DNA of 33,594 nucleotides from Bacteroidales bacterium (lineage in GTDB: Bacteria > Bacteroidota > Bacteroidia > Bacteroidales > P3), in the NCBI GenBank assembly GCA_016283175.1, contig JAEEMK010000055.1:1-33594 (forward strand). The letters are read 5' to 3'. Under the pieces are notes generated by a model. The model did no database searches. It had not been told where the DNA came from and saw nothing but the letters and a program-made list of their open reading frames with translations. Of this stretch, positions 1-8,861 are shown in pieces. Position numbers and translations under genes: made by a program. Within the stretch, counting starts at the first letter, position 1; every line of letters begins with the position of its first letter.

Positions 1-1
1 C

Positions 2-949
2 AGACTAGAACACAGCATCGACACTATCTTTGACGACATCTACACCGATCGAGGACCCGGCATCCTGGCACAAGCCGTGCGCGACTACGACTGGCAAGGA
101 CGGCGCTACATTTCCACCTCGCCACTATTTGGCTGGGGCCACCCCGAGTGCACCACCTACGGCGACAGCCACTACTGGGGCGTATGGTGGGGTGAGGAAC
201 CCTTCGAGATGTACAAGGAAAAGACCGGCCGCTTTATGAGCGAATATGGCTTCCAGAGCTACCCTCTACTCTCAAGCATAATCCAGTTCACACCTGCCGA
301 ACAACTCAACATTGACTCCCCCACCCTGCGCAGCCACCAGAAACATCCGCGTGGACGCGAAATCATCGACAAGGCAATGCGACAGTACTATGGCTTCGAC
401 AGCAAGTGTCTTAATCTGAAAGACTACGCCTACATCAGCCAGCTGCTGCAGGCCTGGGGCACTGGATACGGCATCCTCTGCCACCTCTCCGACCCGCGCT
501 GCGCCGGAACGCTTTATTGGCAATTAAATGACTGCTGGCCCGTAGCCAGCTGGTCGTCAATCGACTACTACGGCAACTGGAAGGCTCTGCACTACCGCGC
601 GCAAGCCCTCTTTGCCGACACCGTCGACCTCGCGAAATGGCAACGTTACTACAGCGTCTATCCCAAAGACCGCACCTATAACAGATCGTCAAAGGCTGAT
701 TATCAATATAACACACAAATCAAGAACGGCAAACTGACCGTTAATTTCAAAGCCCTCATCGACCTCTATGATGTATACCTCGACACCGAGCCCCACATCA
801 ACGGCCACTTCACCAAGAACTTCGTCGACCTGAAAAAGAACGGGCAACTACACACCACATTCATCCCCGCCGACCCGAAAGCCGACATTTCGAACGTGAA
901 AATAAGGGTTAAGACACTTAACGAAATCTATCGGCCCAACGGCAAATAA
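2..949 (+). CDS. Beta-mannosidase, glycoside hydrolase family 2 (C-terminal part, 5' end outside window)
   Basis: The reading frame is open from the left edge to the TAA at 947-949 and gives 315 residues, so the N-terminal sugar-binding and Ig-like domains are missing. The visible part is the C-terminal half of the catalytic TIM barrel plus a terminal beta domain. Family hallmarks are HYWGVWWGEEPFE, GRFMSEYGFQSYP and GTLYWQLNDCWPVASWSSID. The Glu of MSEYGFQ (codon 242-244) is at the position of the GH2 nucleophile. Such enzymes remove terminal beta-mannose from mannan or N-glycan fragments, usually in the periplasm; the signal peptide is not in view. The gene converges on rsmG and the two stop regions overlap by 22 bases. 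Beta-mannosidase fits better than beta-galactosidase or glucuronidase because of the WGVW/GEEPFE block. Confidence 0.93.
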   Translation, partial: RLEHSIDTIFDDIYTDRGPGILAQAVRDYDWQGRRYISTSPLFGWGHPECTTYGDSHYWGVWWGEEPFEMYKEKTGRFMSEYGFQSYPLLSSIIQFTPAEQLNIDSPTLRSHQKHPRGREIIDKAMRQYYGFDSKCLNLKDYAYISQLLQAWGTGYGILCHLSDPRCAGTLYWQLNDCWPVASWSSIDYYGNWKALHYRAQALFADTVDLAKWQRYYSVYPKDRTYNRSSKADYQYNTQIKNGKLTVNFKALIDLYDVYLDTEPHINGHFTKNFVDLKKNGQLHTTFIPADPKADISNVKIRVKTLNEIYRPNGK

Positions 950-1554
950 ATAATTTTCTTGGTCTCGAAATAGGATTCTTCGAAGAATTCCGAAATATCA
1001 AACATACGCACTTTCTTGCGGAACGGCGCAATCTCCTCGGTAAGGTCGCCGCCCTTGAGGTAGATAATGCCGTTGCGGAGCTTATGATAGTGTATGTCAG
1101 ACACTTTGCCGCGCACCCATCCTACAAACTGCGACAAATCAGTCACAGCCCTTGAAACAATAAAGTCGAAATCACGCTGCACATGCTCGGCACGGATTTG
1201 CTCGGCAGAGACGTTGGTCAGTTGCAGCGACTCGGCGACGCTCTTCACCACCTTGATTTTCTTGCCAATAGAATCTACGAGATAGAAATTGGTGTCAGGA
1301 AACATTATCGCCAACGGAATGCCCGGAAAACCGCCGCCCGTGCCCAAATCCATAATGTCGGCCATAGTCTTGAACTGTATCACCTTGGCCACCGCCAACG
1401 AATGCAGCACGTGGTGCTCCACGAAATTGTCCATATCCTTGCGCGATATGACGTTTATTTTCGAGTTCCAGTCGCCGTAAAGCTCAGGTAGCGCGGCGAA
1501 CTGCTCCTTCTGGCGCTCGGTGAGCCTGGGAAAATATTTCAGTATTAAATCCAT
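928..1554 (-). CDS. rsmG: 16S rRNA (guanine527-N7)-methyltransferase RsmG
   Basis: The 208-residue protein has the normal RsmG/GidB length. The SAM-binding glycine loop DLGTGGGFPGIPLAI lies at about residues 68-82, and a conserved block IVSRAV follows near residue 131. RsmG uses S-adenosylmethionine to methylate N7 of G527 in 16S rRNA in the cytoplasm; loss of it gives low-level streptomycin resistance in other bacteria. It is a single-gene unit on the minus strand. Its stop (TAG, 928-930) lies inside the end of the convergent mannosidase gene. No gene follows in the same direction within the window. Confidence 0.96.
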   Translation of the reverse strand: MDLILKYFPRLTERQKEQFAALPELYGDWNSKINVISRKDMDNFVEHHVLHSLAVAKVIQFKTMADIMDLGTGGGFPGIPLAIMFPDTNFYLVDSIGKKIKVVKSVAESLQLTNVSAEQIRAEHVQRDFDFIVSRAVTDLSQFVGWVRGKVSDIHYHKLRNGIIYLKGGDLTEEIAPFRKKVRMFDISEFFEESYFETKKIIYLPLGR

Positions 1555-1600
1555 AACAATCAGCAGTTAAAATTCAAAACAACAACACCGTTTCAGATTG

Positions 1601-1608
1601 CAAAATTA
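1601..1608 (-). promoter_or_regulatory. Probable -7 box of the rsmG promoter
   Basis: On the minus strand this reads TAATTTTG, matching the Bacteroidota -7 consensus TAnnTTTG, about 47 bases before the rsmG start codon. No clear TTTG -33 box sits 19-21 bases further upstream, so only the -7 element is supported. Confidence 0.45.
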
Positions 1609-1819
1609 CGCCAAATAATTAAATAATCGCGCCTTATTGTCGAGAATAAGATTTCTTGACAGACATCTCACTGACACACAACATAATAAACCAAAAAACA
1701 TCATAATAATCAAATCAAAAACAAAACTCCATAACAATCGAAAAAAACAGAAAAACAGCAACAATCTATGAATCAATACATTTCAATCAGCACACCTGTC
1801 TTTCCCATCGACCAACATA

Positions 1820-1837
1820 GTCATATGTACATATGAC
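1820..1837. repeat. 18-bp perfect palindrome in intergenic DNA
   Basis: GTCATATGTACATATGAC is its own reverse complement over all 18 bases. It lies about 265 bases upstream of rsmG and about 170 bases beyond the purL terminator. It could be a dimeric-regulator site; no regulator can be named. Confidence 0.7.
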
Positions 1838-2008
1838 GGAGAATGTATACCGAAAGCAATGTTTTTAAGCATATTGCATCACTTCCAAACATTACGAAAC
1901 GTCACCATCTGCAAGTTATTGATTATTAACAGAATCAAAATACGCAAAAAGGCAGACAAATGTAAGATGCAGAATTAAGGTTTTTGGGGATTGTCGTCCC
2001 ACATATAT

Positions 2009-2047
2009 AAAAAAGACGGAAGTACCTTTTGTGTGTACTCCCGTCTT
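2009..2047 (-). terminator. Rho-independent terminator after purL
   Basis: On the minus strand a 13-bp stem (arms 2035-2047 and 2013-2025) with a 9-base loop runs into a T6 tract. The only imperfect pair is G-U when read as minus-strand RNA but A-C on the plus strand, which supports the minus direction. It closes the ffh-to-purL gene string. Confidence 0.93.
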
Positions 2048-2066
2048 GTCGGTTGTATAAACTGTT

Positions 2067-5000
2067 TTATTTGAAATACTCCACGCCGGACTCGAAGATT
2101 TGCTGGTCGTCGTTGCCGTAGATGTTGAGGGCGCTGCCTTTGCTGCGGCGCTCGCTGTGACCCATCTTGCCAAACACGCGACCGTCGGGACTGGTGATAC
2201 CCTCGATGGCCATATAAGAGCCATTCATATTGTACTCCTCGTCCATCGTGGGGTTGCCATTGAGGTCGACATACTGCGTAGCCACCTGACCGTTTGCAAA
2301 AAGCCGGTCTATCCATTCTCGTGGAGCCACGAAGCGGCCCTCGCCGTGCGAGATGGGGATGACGTAGGAGGCACCCAGTTCTGCACGCTGCAGCCAGGGG
2401 CTGAGGTTGGAAGTGACGCGCGTGTAGGCCATCTTGCTCTGGTGACGTCCGATGGTGTTGAAGGTGAGCGTAGGAGCATCGGCTGCCTGCGAGCGAATTT
2501 CGCCGTAGGGGACAAGGCCCAGTTTCACCAATGCCTGGAAACCGTTGCAGATGCCGAGCATAAGACCGTCGCGCTTGTTGAGGAGCTCCATAACGGCATC
2601 GGCAATACGCTGGTTGCGGAATACGCTGGTTATGAACTTGGCGGAGCCTTCGGGTTCGTCGCCAGCGCTGAAGCCTCCAGGAATCATAATAATCTGGCTA
2701 CGCTTGATGGCATCGACGTAAGCATCCACGCTTTCACGAATCTGCTGGCCGTTCTGGTTGCGGAAGACGATAATTTCGCTCTCGGCACCAGCACGGTTGA
2801 AAGCGCGGGCACTGTCATACTCGCAGTTGGTACCTGGGAAAGCGGGGATGAAAACGTGAGGCTTCGGAGAATGCGTCAACATATTAATGTGTGAATGCGT
2901 CAGAGGATTATCGGCTTTGTAGAGTTTACTATCCACTTTCTTATCACCTTTCTGATCCTCGTTGGAACGCGTCGGAAATACACCTTCGAGAGGTTTCTGC
3001 CAAGCAGCGAGAGCATCCTTGAGAGCAATCTTTACACCTTTACATTCAAAGACAGGCTCCGAAATGACATTGCCAATCTCTGTATAACGGAACGGCAGCT
3101 GGACAGAATGGTCAACCTCGAGGAGTATTGCGCCATAGTTCTTGCAAGTCAGTTCCTCGACGCTTACATCGTCATTGATATGTGCGCCACAGCCGTTGCC
3201 GAAAGCCATCTTGCTTACAGCCTCGATGATGCCACCGAATCCGATGGCATAAGCAGAGAACACTGGACCAAATGCTTCTTCGTTCTCTTTGTCCCTAAAA
3301 GCAATAGTGTCGTGGAGCAGGCGATACTGTTTCAATGCATCCTCATAGTCGGGCATTCCGTACTTGTCTTTCTTGATGTCGAGCAGCACCAGTTTTGAGC
3401 CCGGCATCTTGAACTCCGGTGTAAGAATATGGTAAAGATTCTCTGTTCCAACTGCAAAGCTGCAGAAGGTCGGAGGAACATCAATATTATTGAAGGTACC
3501 GCTCATAGAGTCTTTGCCACCGATGGCTGGCAGCTTGAGACCCATCTGGGCGTTATAGGCACCGAGGAGGGCGGCGAAAGGTTCACCCCAACGATATGGA
3601 TCGTTGCCCAGTTTTTTGAAATACTCCTGGAAGGTAAGACGCACCTTGCTGACATCACCACCCGCGGCGGCAATCTTAGCCACACTGCTGACCACCGCAT
3701 AGGCGGCACCGTGGAACGGACTCCAGCTTGTCTGGTAGGGGTCCATACCGTAAGACATAATTGTAACGGTGTCGCACTTTCCGTCAAGCAAAGGTATCTT
3801 TCCAACCATTGATTGTGTTGGTGTCAACTGATAGCGTCCACCAAAAGGCATAACAACGCTGCCCGCACCGATACTGCTGTCGAACATCTCAACAAGGCCT
3901 TTCTGCGAACAGACATTAAGGTCGGAAAGGGTATTAAGCCAGAGTTCTTCAATATTAGCATTAAAGGGCTCTGCTGTTTTAACAGACTCTTCAGGCATAC
4001 TTACGCTGACCGTGGTTTCCTGGTGTGCGCCGTTGGTATCAATGAAGCGACGGCTGAGGTTTACGATTTCTTTTCCACGCCAGCTGATGACCATACGAGG
4101 CTCTTTGGTGACTGTGGCCACAACAGTAGCTTCGAGATTCTCTTCGTCGGCATATTTCAGCATTTGTTCGACATCCTTGGGGTCGACAACAACAGCCATA
4201 CGCTCCTGGCTCTCGCTAATGGCCAATTCTGTGCCGTCGAGGCCGGCGTATTTCTTTGGTACACAGTCGAGGTTAATCTGAAGACCATCGGCTAATTCGC
4301 CAATAGCAACACTCACACCGCCAGCACCAAAATCATTACATTTCTTAATGAGCGACGATACCTCCTCACGGCGGAAAAGGCGCTGGATTTTGCGTTCGGT
4401 GGGGGCGTTGCCCTTCTGCACCTCGGCCCCACAGGTGGTGAGGCTCTTGGAAGTATGGCTCTTTGAGGCACCAGTTGCACCTCCGATACCATCACGGCCA
4501 GTACGGCCGCCAAGCAGGATGATGACATCTCCTGGATCGGAAGTGAGTCGCTTGACAGCACGACGCGGAGCGGCGGCTATAACAGCGCCTATTTCCATAC
4601 GTTTGGCCACATAGTTGGGATGATAAATCTCGTTCACCAAGCCGGTGGCAAGACCAATCTGATTTCCGTATGACGAATAGCCGTGGGCTGCAGTGGTTAC
4701 AATTTTGCGCTGCGGCAACTTGCCTGGCAGGGTCTCGTTGAGAGGCTTGGTTGGGTCGGCGGCACCGGTTACGCGCATTGCCTGATAGACGTAGGTACGT
4801 CCCGAAAGCGGGTCGCGGATGCAGCCTCCCAGACAGGTAGCGGCACCACCAAAGGGTTCAATCTCGGTCGGGTGATTGTGAGTCTCGTTCTTGAAGTTGA
4901 TGAGCCATTCCTCTTCTACGCCATCAATAACAACAGGTACGACAATAGAGCAGGCGTTGATTTCATCACTAGGTTCCTGATCGGCCAAAAGCCCCATCTT

Positions 5001-5858
5001 CTTGATACGTTTGGCGGCAAGAGTTCCGATGTCCATCAGACAAACATACTTATCGTTGCGACCGACATATTGTTCCTTATGGTCAGCCAGATACTGCTTG
5101 AAAGCGCCTTCGATGAGCGGGCGGTAGAAGCCGTCGTCGAACTTGACATCTTTAAGTTCAGTGGCAAAAGTTGTGTGACGGCAATGGTCGCTCCAATAGG
5201 TGTCGAGCACACGTATTTCAGTCATAGTCGGGTCGCGACGCTCCTCGTCTTGGAAATAACGCTGAATATGTTTGAAATCAGCAAAGGTCATTGCAAGGCC
5301 AAGGCTGTCATACAGATTATGCAGTTCCTTTTCCGCCATATCCTTAAAACCGTCGAAAACAATCACATCAGCCGGTTCTTCAAAATAATCTGCAAGCGTG
5401 GATGGCTTCACCTCATCGGTGAGGCGGCTATCGACGGGATTGATGCAATGCTTTTGTATTTCGGCTTTTTGTGCATCCGTCAATTTACCACTAATCACGT
5501 ACGTTGTAGCAGACTTGATGATTGGCTGTTCACTATCGTTGAGCAAACAGCAGCATTGTACGGCGCTGTCGGCGCGCTGGTCGAACTGACCCGGCAGGTA
5601 CTCAACTGAGAAGCAGAAATCTTCCGTGTTGTGAGGAAACTGCTCTTCGTAGACATCATCGACAGGAGGTTCAGAAAAGACGGTGACAAGCGCCTTGCGA
5701 TAGGTCTCGTCAGTGAGATTCTCGATGTCGTAGCGAATCAGCACCCGCACATTATCGGCATTGATATTAAGATAGTTGAGCATTTCGCTCTTGAGCTCGG
5801 AAGCCTTGATGGCAAAAGCTGGCTTTTTTTCTACGTAAATTCGTCTTACGGTATTCAT
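2067..5858 (-). CDS. purL: Phosphoribosylformylglycinamidine synthase (FGAM synthase), single-chain PurL
   Basis: This enzyme makes FGAM from FGAR, ATP and glutamine in step 4 of purine synthesis. The start MNTVRRIYVEKKP (ATG 5856-5858) is chosen because the family begins there and it leaves a 14-base gap to the acyltransferase gene; an ATG 60 bases further out would overlap that gene. The protein is 1263 residues. The synthase part carries HNHPTEIEPFGGAATCLGG and DPLSGRTY. A glutaminase domain follows from about residue 1000: PGTNCEYD, nucleophile Cys1104 in LGICNGFQ, His1171 and Glu1173 in SHGEGRF. The N-terminal sequence resembles the clade II (clostridial-style, TIGR01857-like) form rather than the enterobacterial form. 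A low-complexity linker at about residues 966-999 separates the two parts. Confidence 0.97.
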   Translation of the reverse strand: MNTVRRIYVEKKPAFAIKASELKSEMLNYLNINADNVRVLIRYDIENLTDETYRKALVTVFSEPPVDDVYEEQFPHNTEDFCFSVEYLPGQFDQRADSAVQCCCLLNDSEQPIIKSATTYVISGKLTDAQKAEIQKHCINPVDSRLTDEVKPSTLADYFEEPADVIVFDGFKDMAEKELHNLYDSLGLAMTFADFKHIQRYFQDEERRDPTMTEIRVLDTYWSDHCRHTTFATELKDVKFDDGFYRPLIEGAFKQYLADHKEQYVGRNDKYVCLMDIGTLAAKRIKKMGLLADQEPSDEINACSIVVPVVIDGVEEEWLINFKNETHNHPTEIEPFGGAATCLGGCIRDPLSGRTYVYQAMRVTGAADPTKPLNETLPGKLPQRKIVTTAAHGYSSYGNQIGLATGLVNEIYHPNYVAKRMEIGAVIAAAPRRAVKRLTSDPGDVIILLGGRTGRDGIGGATGASKSHTSKSLTTCGAEVQKGNAPTERKIQRLFRREEVSSLIKKCNDFGAGGVSVAIGELADGLQINLDCVPKKYAGLDGTELAISESQERMAVVVDPKDVEQMLKYADEENLEATVVATVTKEPRMVISWRGKEIVNLSRRFIDTNGAHQETTVSVSMPEESVKTAEPFNANIEELWLNTLSDLNVCSQKGLVEMFDSSIGAGSVVMPFGGRYQLTPTQSMVGKIPLLDGKCDTVTIMSYGMDPYQTSWSPFHGAAYAVVSSVAKIAAAGGDVSKVRLTFQEYFKKLGNDPYRWGEPFAALLGAYNAQMGLKLPAIGGKDSMSGTFNNIDVPPTFCSFAVGTENLYHILTPEFKMPGSKLVLLDIKKDKYGMPDYEDALKQYRLLHDTIAFRDKENEEAFGPVFSAYAIGFGGIIEAVSKMAFGNGCGAHINDDVSVEELTCKNYGAILLEVDHSVQLPFRYTEIGNVISEPVFECKGVKIALKDALAAWQKPLEGVFPTRSNEDQKGDKKVDSKLYKADNPLTHSHINMLTHSPKPHVFIPAFPGTNCEYDSARAFNRAGAESEIIVFRNQNGQQIRESVDAYVDAIKRSQIIMIPGGFSAGDEPEGSAKFITSVFRNQRIADAVMELLNKRDGLMLGICNGFQALVKLGLVPYGEIRSQAADAPTLTFNTIGRHQSKMAYTRVTSNLSPWLQRAELGASYVIPISHGEGRFVAPREWIDRLFANGQVATQYVDLNGNPTMDEEYNMNGSYMAIEGITSPDGRVFGKMGHSERRSKGSALNIYGNDDQQIFESGVEYFK

Positions 5859-5872
5859 ATTGTGGATTTTTT

Positions 5873-6460
5873 TCAATTCGTTTGAGTATATGTACTTTTC
5901 AACAAACATATGTTCCACCCCTTCTCATTGCGGGGAGCAACATCGGTATAGAAATCAAGAATGCAACGCATATCGGCTTCGAAATCGCCAGACGGCTCAA
6001 TCAAAGGGCCGACTCCCATATGGCGCGTCTTATAATTGATATAGGTCAATGCAATAGGCACTTCGGCCTGCGTAGCTATCTCATAGAAGCCCCTTTTGAA
6101 GCGCTTGACGCACTTGCGGGTACCTTCAGGTGTTATAATGAAAGAAATATCATCATACTTATTCAACGCTGCGACAGCGTTGCCAACCATATTGTTGTTG
6201 CGATTACCACGGTCGATTGGCATTGCTCCACTCCAATACAGGAAATGGCGCAATGGGAAAACAAAGAATTCCTTTTTTATAAAAAATCTGCCGTTAAGCC
6301 CCATACGCCATACACAGGCGGCACCGAGCAAGAAGTCATAGATGCTCGTATGCGGAGCCTCGATAAGGACGCAATGATGCAGACGCTTCAAGTCATCGGC
6401 CGGTGGCAGGTCAAACTTCCATCCAAACAATTCAACTATGGCAATCCATATCTTTTTCAT
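5873..6460 (-). CDS. PlsC-like 1-acylglycerol-3-phosphate acyltransferase family protein
   Basis: The 195-residue protein carries the PlsC/LPLAT signature: the HX4D motif as HTSIYD near residues 37-42, and PEGTR near residue 111, which binds the phosphate of the acceptor. The family transfers acyl chains to lysophosphatidic acid or related acceptors at the inner membrane face; short members like this one, without a clear N-terminal membrane anchor, have varied acceptors, so the substrate is not assigned. Its ATG overlaps the stop of the upstream glycosyltransferase gene as ATGA (6457-6460), which suggests translational coupling. It lies 14 bases before purL. Confidence 0.85.
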   Translation of the reverse strand: MKKIWIAIVELFGWKFDLPPADDLKRLHHCVLIEAPHTSIYDFLLGAACVWRMGLNGRFFIKKEFFVFPLRHFLYWSGAMPIDRGNRNNNMVGNAVAALNKYDDISFIITPEGTRKCVKRFKRGFYEIATQAEVPIALTYINYKTRHMGVGPLIEPSGDFEADMRCILDFYTDVAPRNEKGWNICLLKSTYTQTN

Positions 6461-8859
6461 CTTCCTCCATTCATTTGTTTGCGAAGTTGTTCGGCAGCTT
6501 TCTTGTCACCGTTTTTTTCAAGACCGTTGGCATAGGCTGAATAGAAGCCATACACAGCAGCATTCTGGTCGCTGCCCTGCGACATACGCAGCTGGACATA
6601 AAGATTCAACGCTTCCTGGTCCATAAGGCCACGGTCGAGCATAGCGTTAAGTTCATTCAAAGCACCGTTGACATTACCTTGCCGGGCATAGAGTTGAGCC
6701 GTAACTGTAAATGGGAACGCGCTCTGGGCATCCAACTTCAATTTGTCGAGCAACGTAGCAGCTTCTTGCTGCCTGCCGCTGTTCAAATAAGCATACACCA
6801 AAATTTGGCTTGCCTGGAGATTGTTATGATCAATGGCCAGCATACGGTTGCAATATGCCACCGCGCTGTCAATTTCACCACGCTGAAGGCTGATGTTTGC
6901 AAGGTTGCTAAGTGCCGTTTCGTTATAAGCGTTAACTTTCAACGCATTAGAAAAAAGCACAACCGCACTGTCTACGTTTCCGGATTTGAGCATCTGCATC
7001 GCATACAGGTCATCTTTTGTCTGACGTTTCAGGACGACGGCGATTGGTTTTCCGTCAACATCAATGGTGTGGACACAGTCTTTTGGCGGGAAAAATTCAC
7101 TTAACAGATAATCACCAGAAATGCCCGTGATGGGGAAAACAGCATAGTCCCAGTCGTACTCATAACGCTGTCCCCAACGGACGAAACGGGTAGCAAAACG
7201 AGCAGTATCATTTCGCAGGAAATAGGATGTTGACTCAATATGCCACGAACCCACAAGCGTCTTTTCGCCATCTGGTTTTGACTCGGCATTGTCAATAACC
7301 CATTCAGTAGCTTCACGCATCGAATGATAGTAGTAATCAAGTTCATAGTGACCAAAGGCGTTCTTGACGCCGCCACCCAGTTCGTTGAAATATACATACT
7401 CGTATGGATGGTTGCGAACAGTATGGATTGCCGGCGGAACCAGCAGCAGAAGCGGCACCAACGAAACAACAGTTTCAACAATGCGTTTGCCGCTCTTCCT
7501 TCCACACCACGCAACAAAAGCATCGAAACCCAATCCTGCGGCAACAACCATAGGAGCATATGTAAATAACGAATGGCGCCAACCACCGTAAACATTGGCA
7601 TTGGTAATGACAATCCAGAAAACAGGGAAAAGGAAGCAGAAATAAATCATTATGCTTTCTATGCGGTGCTCTTTTTTAAAGGCTCCGAAGAAAGGATATA
7701 TCAGCCATCCAATAATCACTGCCAATGGAATAGTCAGAACCATAAACTTAAGAGTATAGTACCACGGCAAGGTACTCGACATCACCATCGTACCTTCGAA
7801 AAGCTGACGCAACTGCACGTCAAACTGCGACATCAACTTGAAGCTCTCAATACTGTTGTGCACAGGATCCTGCATTGCATAAGGCCACAAAATAAGACCG
7901 GAAAAAAATCCTGCCAGACACACCGCAACAGCAGCGACAATAGCCTTGCCAACGGTGGCCCCGCCCACATAGCGGCCATAACGAATCAGCCACAGCAGGC
8001 CCCACATTCCCATATAGCCGACGACAATGAGTGCACCAATACGGTTGCTCACACCCAAAGCCAACGACAAAGCAAGCATAAACAGTGTCAACGGGTTGAA
8101 CTTGGGCGTGTTCTTAAGCATCATAACAACCACAAACAGCGCCACTATCATCACCGTCCACACCACACCAGCCGTCTTGAACAGCAGCGGCGACGAAATG
8201 ACAATAAGGAATAATGACAGATTGCGTGTTGCCTTGTCCGAGAAAGCCTGCTGGGGAAAAGTCACTTTGGCCGTTGCCTTCTTGCCCTTGGCTGCAGCCT
8301 CTTTAACAATCTGCGGCGCAATTTGGCGGAAAAACATCATAATATAGTAGATGCTCATAACCACGCCGGCAGCCATAGGTATATCTTTCGGATTGTTGAA
8401 TGAATGGCCCAGCAATCGCGGAGAGAAAAACAGCAGCAGCATAGCAAACACTCCGGCCCGCCAGCCACCCATACGGTATGCTATCAGACCGCCGAACAGC
8501 AAAATGAGCCATCCCATCAGCGAATTGCAGATGTGACGCGTGCGTGCTATGTCATCAATGCCAAAAGTCTGGTTTATCCACTCCGTAACGACATCGAACG
8601 AGCAGCCATAGTATTTCAAGTTCCAGTTCTGATCCTTGCCGTTCAGGTTCACCACATCCATCAAGCAGGTAGTATCCTGTCCGTCAGTATGATAATAATC
8701 CATCACAAACCGGCCTTGAGGTATCTGGAATTTGTCTTCATCGCCGCTGTTGCCAGCGTCTAGACTCATCAGGGGCATTGCTATCAGCAGCACTGCCGCA
8801 AGTCCGATAAAAAGCCAGAACCAAACGTTATTGTTGTTCTCTGAAAATAGCTTTTTCAT
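6457..8859 (-). CDS. PMT/GT-C family membrane glycosyltransferase with C-terminal TPR repeats
   Basis: This 800-residue protein starts with a membrane segment (about residues 12-30) followed by an outside loop with the acidic cluster GDED at residues 39-42, the place where GT-C enzymes keep their catalytic acid. About ten more hydrophobic segments follow to around residue 480. After an extracytoplasmic region, residues about 625-800 form TPR-like helix pairs (for example AVVLFSNALKVNAYNETALS and GEIDSAVAYCNRMLAIDHNN). GT-C enzymes transfer sugars from polyprenyl-phosphate donors to protein or glycan on the outer side of the inner membrane; the acceptor here is unknown. The adjacent GT2 gene, two bases upstream, is a natural donor-making partner. 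Confidence 0.8.
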   Translation of the reverse strand: MKKLFSENNNNVWFWLFIGLAAVLLIAMPLMSLDAGNSGDEDKFQIPQGRFVMDYYHTDGQDTTCLMDVVNLNGKDQNWNLKYYGCSFDVVTEWINQTFGIDDIARTRHICNSLMGWLILLFGGLIAYRMGGWRAGVFAMLLLFFSPRLLGHSFNNPKDIPMAAGVVMSIYYIMMFFRQIAPQIVKEAAAKGKKATAKVTFPQQAFSDKATRNLSLFLIVISSPLLFKTAGVVWTVMIVALFVVVMMLKNTPKFNPLTLFMLALSLALGVSNRIGALIVVGYMGMWGLLWLIRYGRYVGGATVGKAIVAAVAVCLAGFFSGLILWPYAMQDPVHNSIESFKLMSQFDVQLRQLFEGTMVMSSTLPWYYTLKFMVLTIPLAVIIGWLIYPFFGAFKKEHRIESIMIYFCFLFPVFWIVITNANVYGGWRHSLFTYAPMVVAAGLGFDAFVAWCGRKSGKRIVETVVSLVPLLLLVPPAIHTVRNHPYEYVYFNELGGGVKNAFGHYELDYYYHSMREATEWVIDNAESKPDGEKTLVGSWHIESTSYFLRNDTARFATRFVRWGQRYEYDWDYAVFPITGISGDYLLSEFFPPKDCVHTIDVDGKPIAVVLKRQTKDDLYAMQMLKSGNVDSAVVLFSNALKVNAYNETALSNLANISLQRGEIDSAVAYCNRMLAIDHNNLQASQILVYAYLNSGRQQEAATLLDKLKLDAQSAFPFTVTAQLYARQGNVNGALNELNAMLDRGLMDQEALNLYVQLRMSQGSDQNAAVYGFYSAYANGLEKNGDKKAAEQLRKQMNGGR

Positions 8860-8861
8860 AC

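Larger units (their letters stand above)
1555..2008. other. Gene-free interval between rsmG and the purL terminator
   Basis: About 450 AT-rich bases without a plausible coding region on either strand. It holds the rsmG -7 box (1601-1608) and an 18-bp perfect palindrome (1820-1837). Nothing else stands out. Confidence 0.6.

Noticed and set aside
4683-5609. 308-codon frame on the plus strand opposite purL
   Set aside because: Lies fully antisense to a conserved enzyme gene and has no recognisable domain; a shadow of purL codon usage. The same holds for 2100-2894.
5859-5918. Extended purL start 20 codons upstream
   Set aside because: It would overlap the acyltransferase gene by 46 bases and adds sequence not seen in PurL proteins; the inner ATG begins with the family N-terminus.
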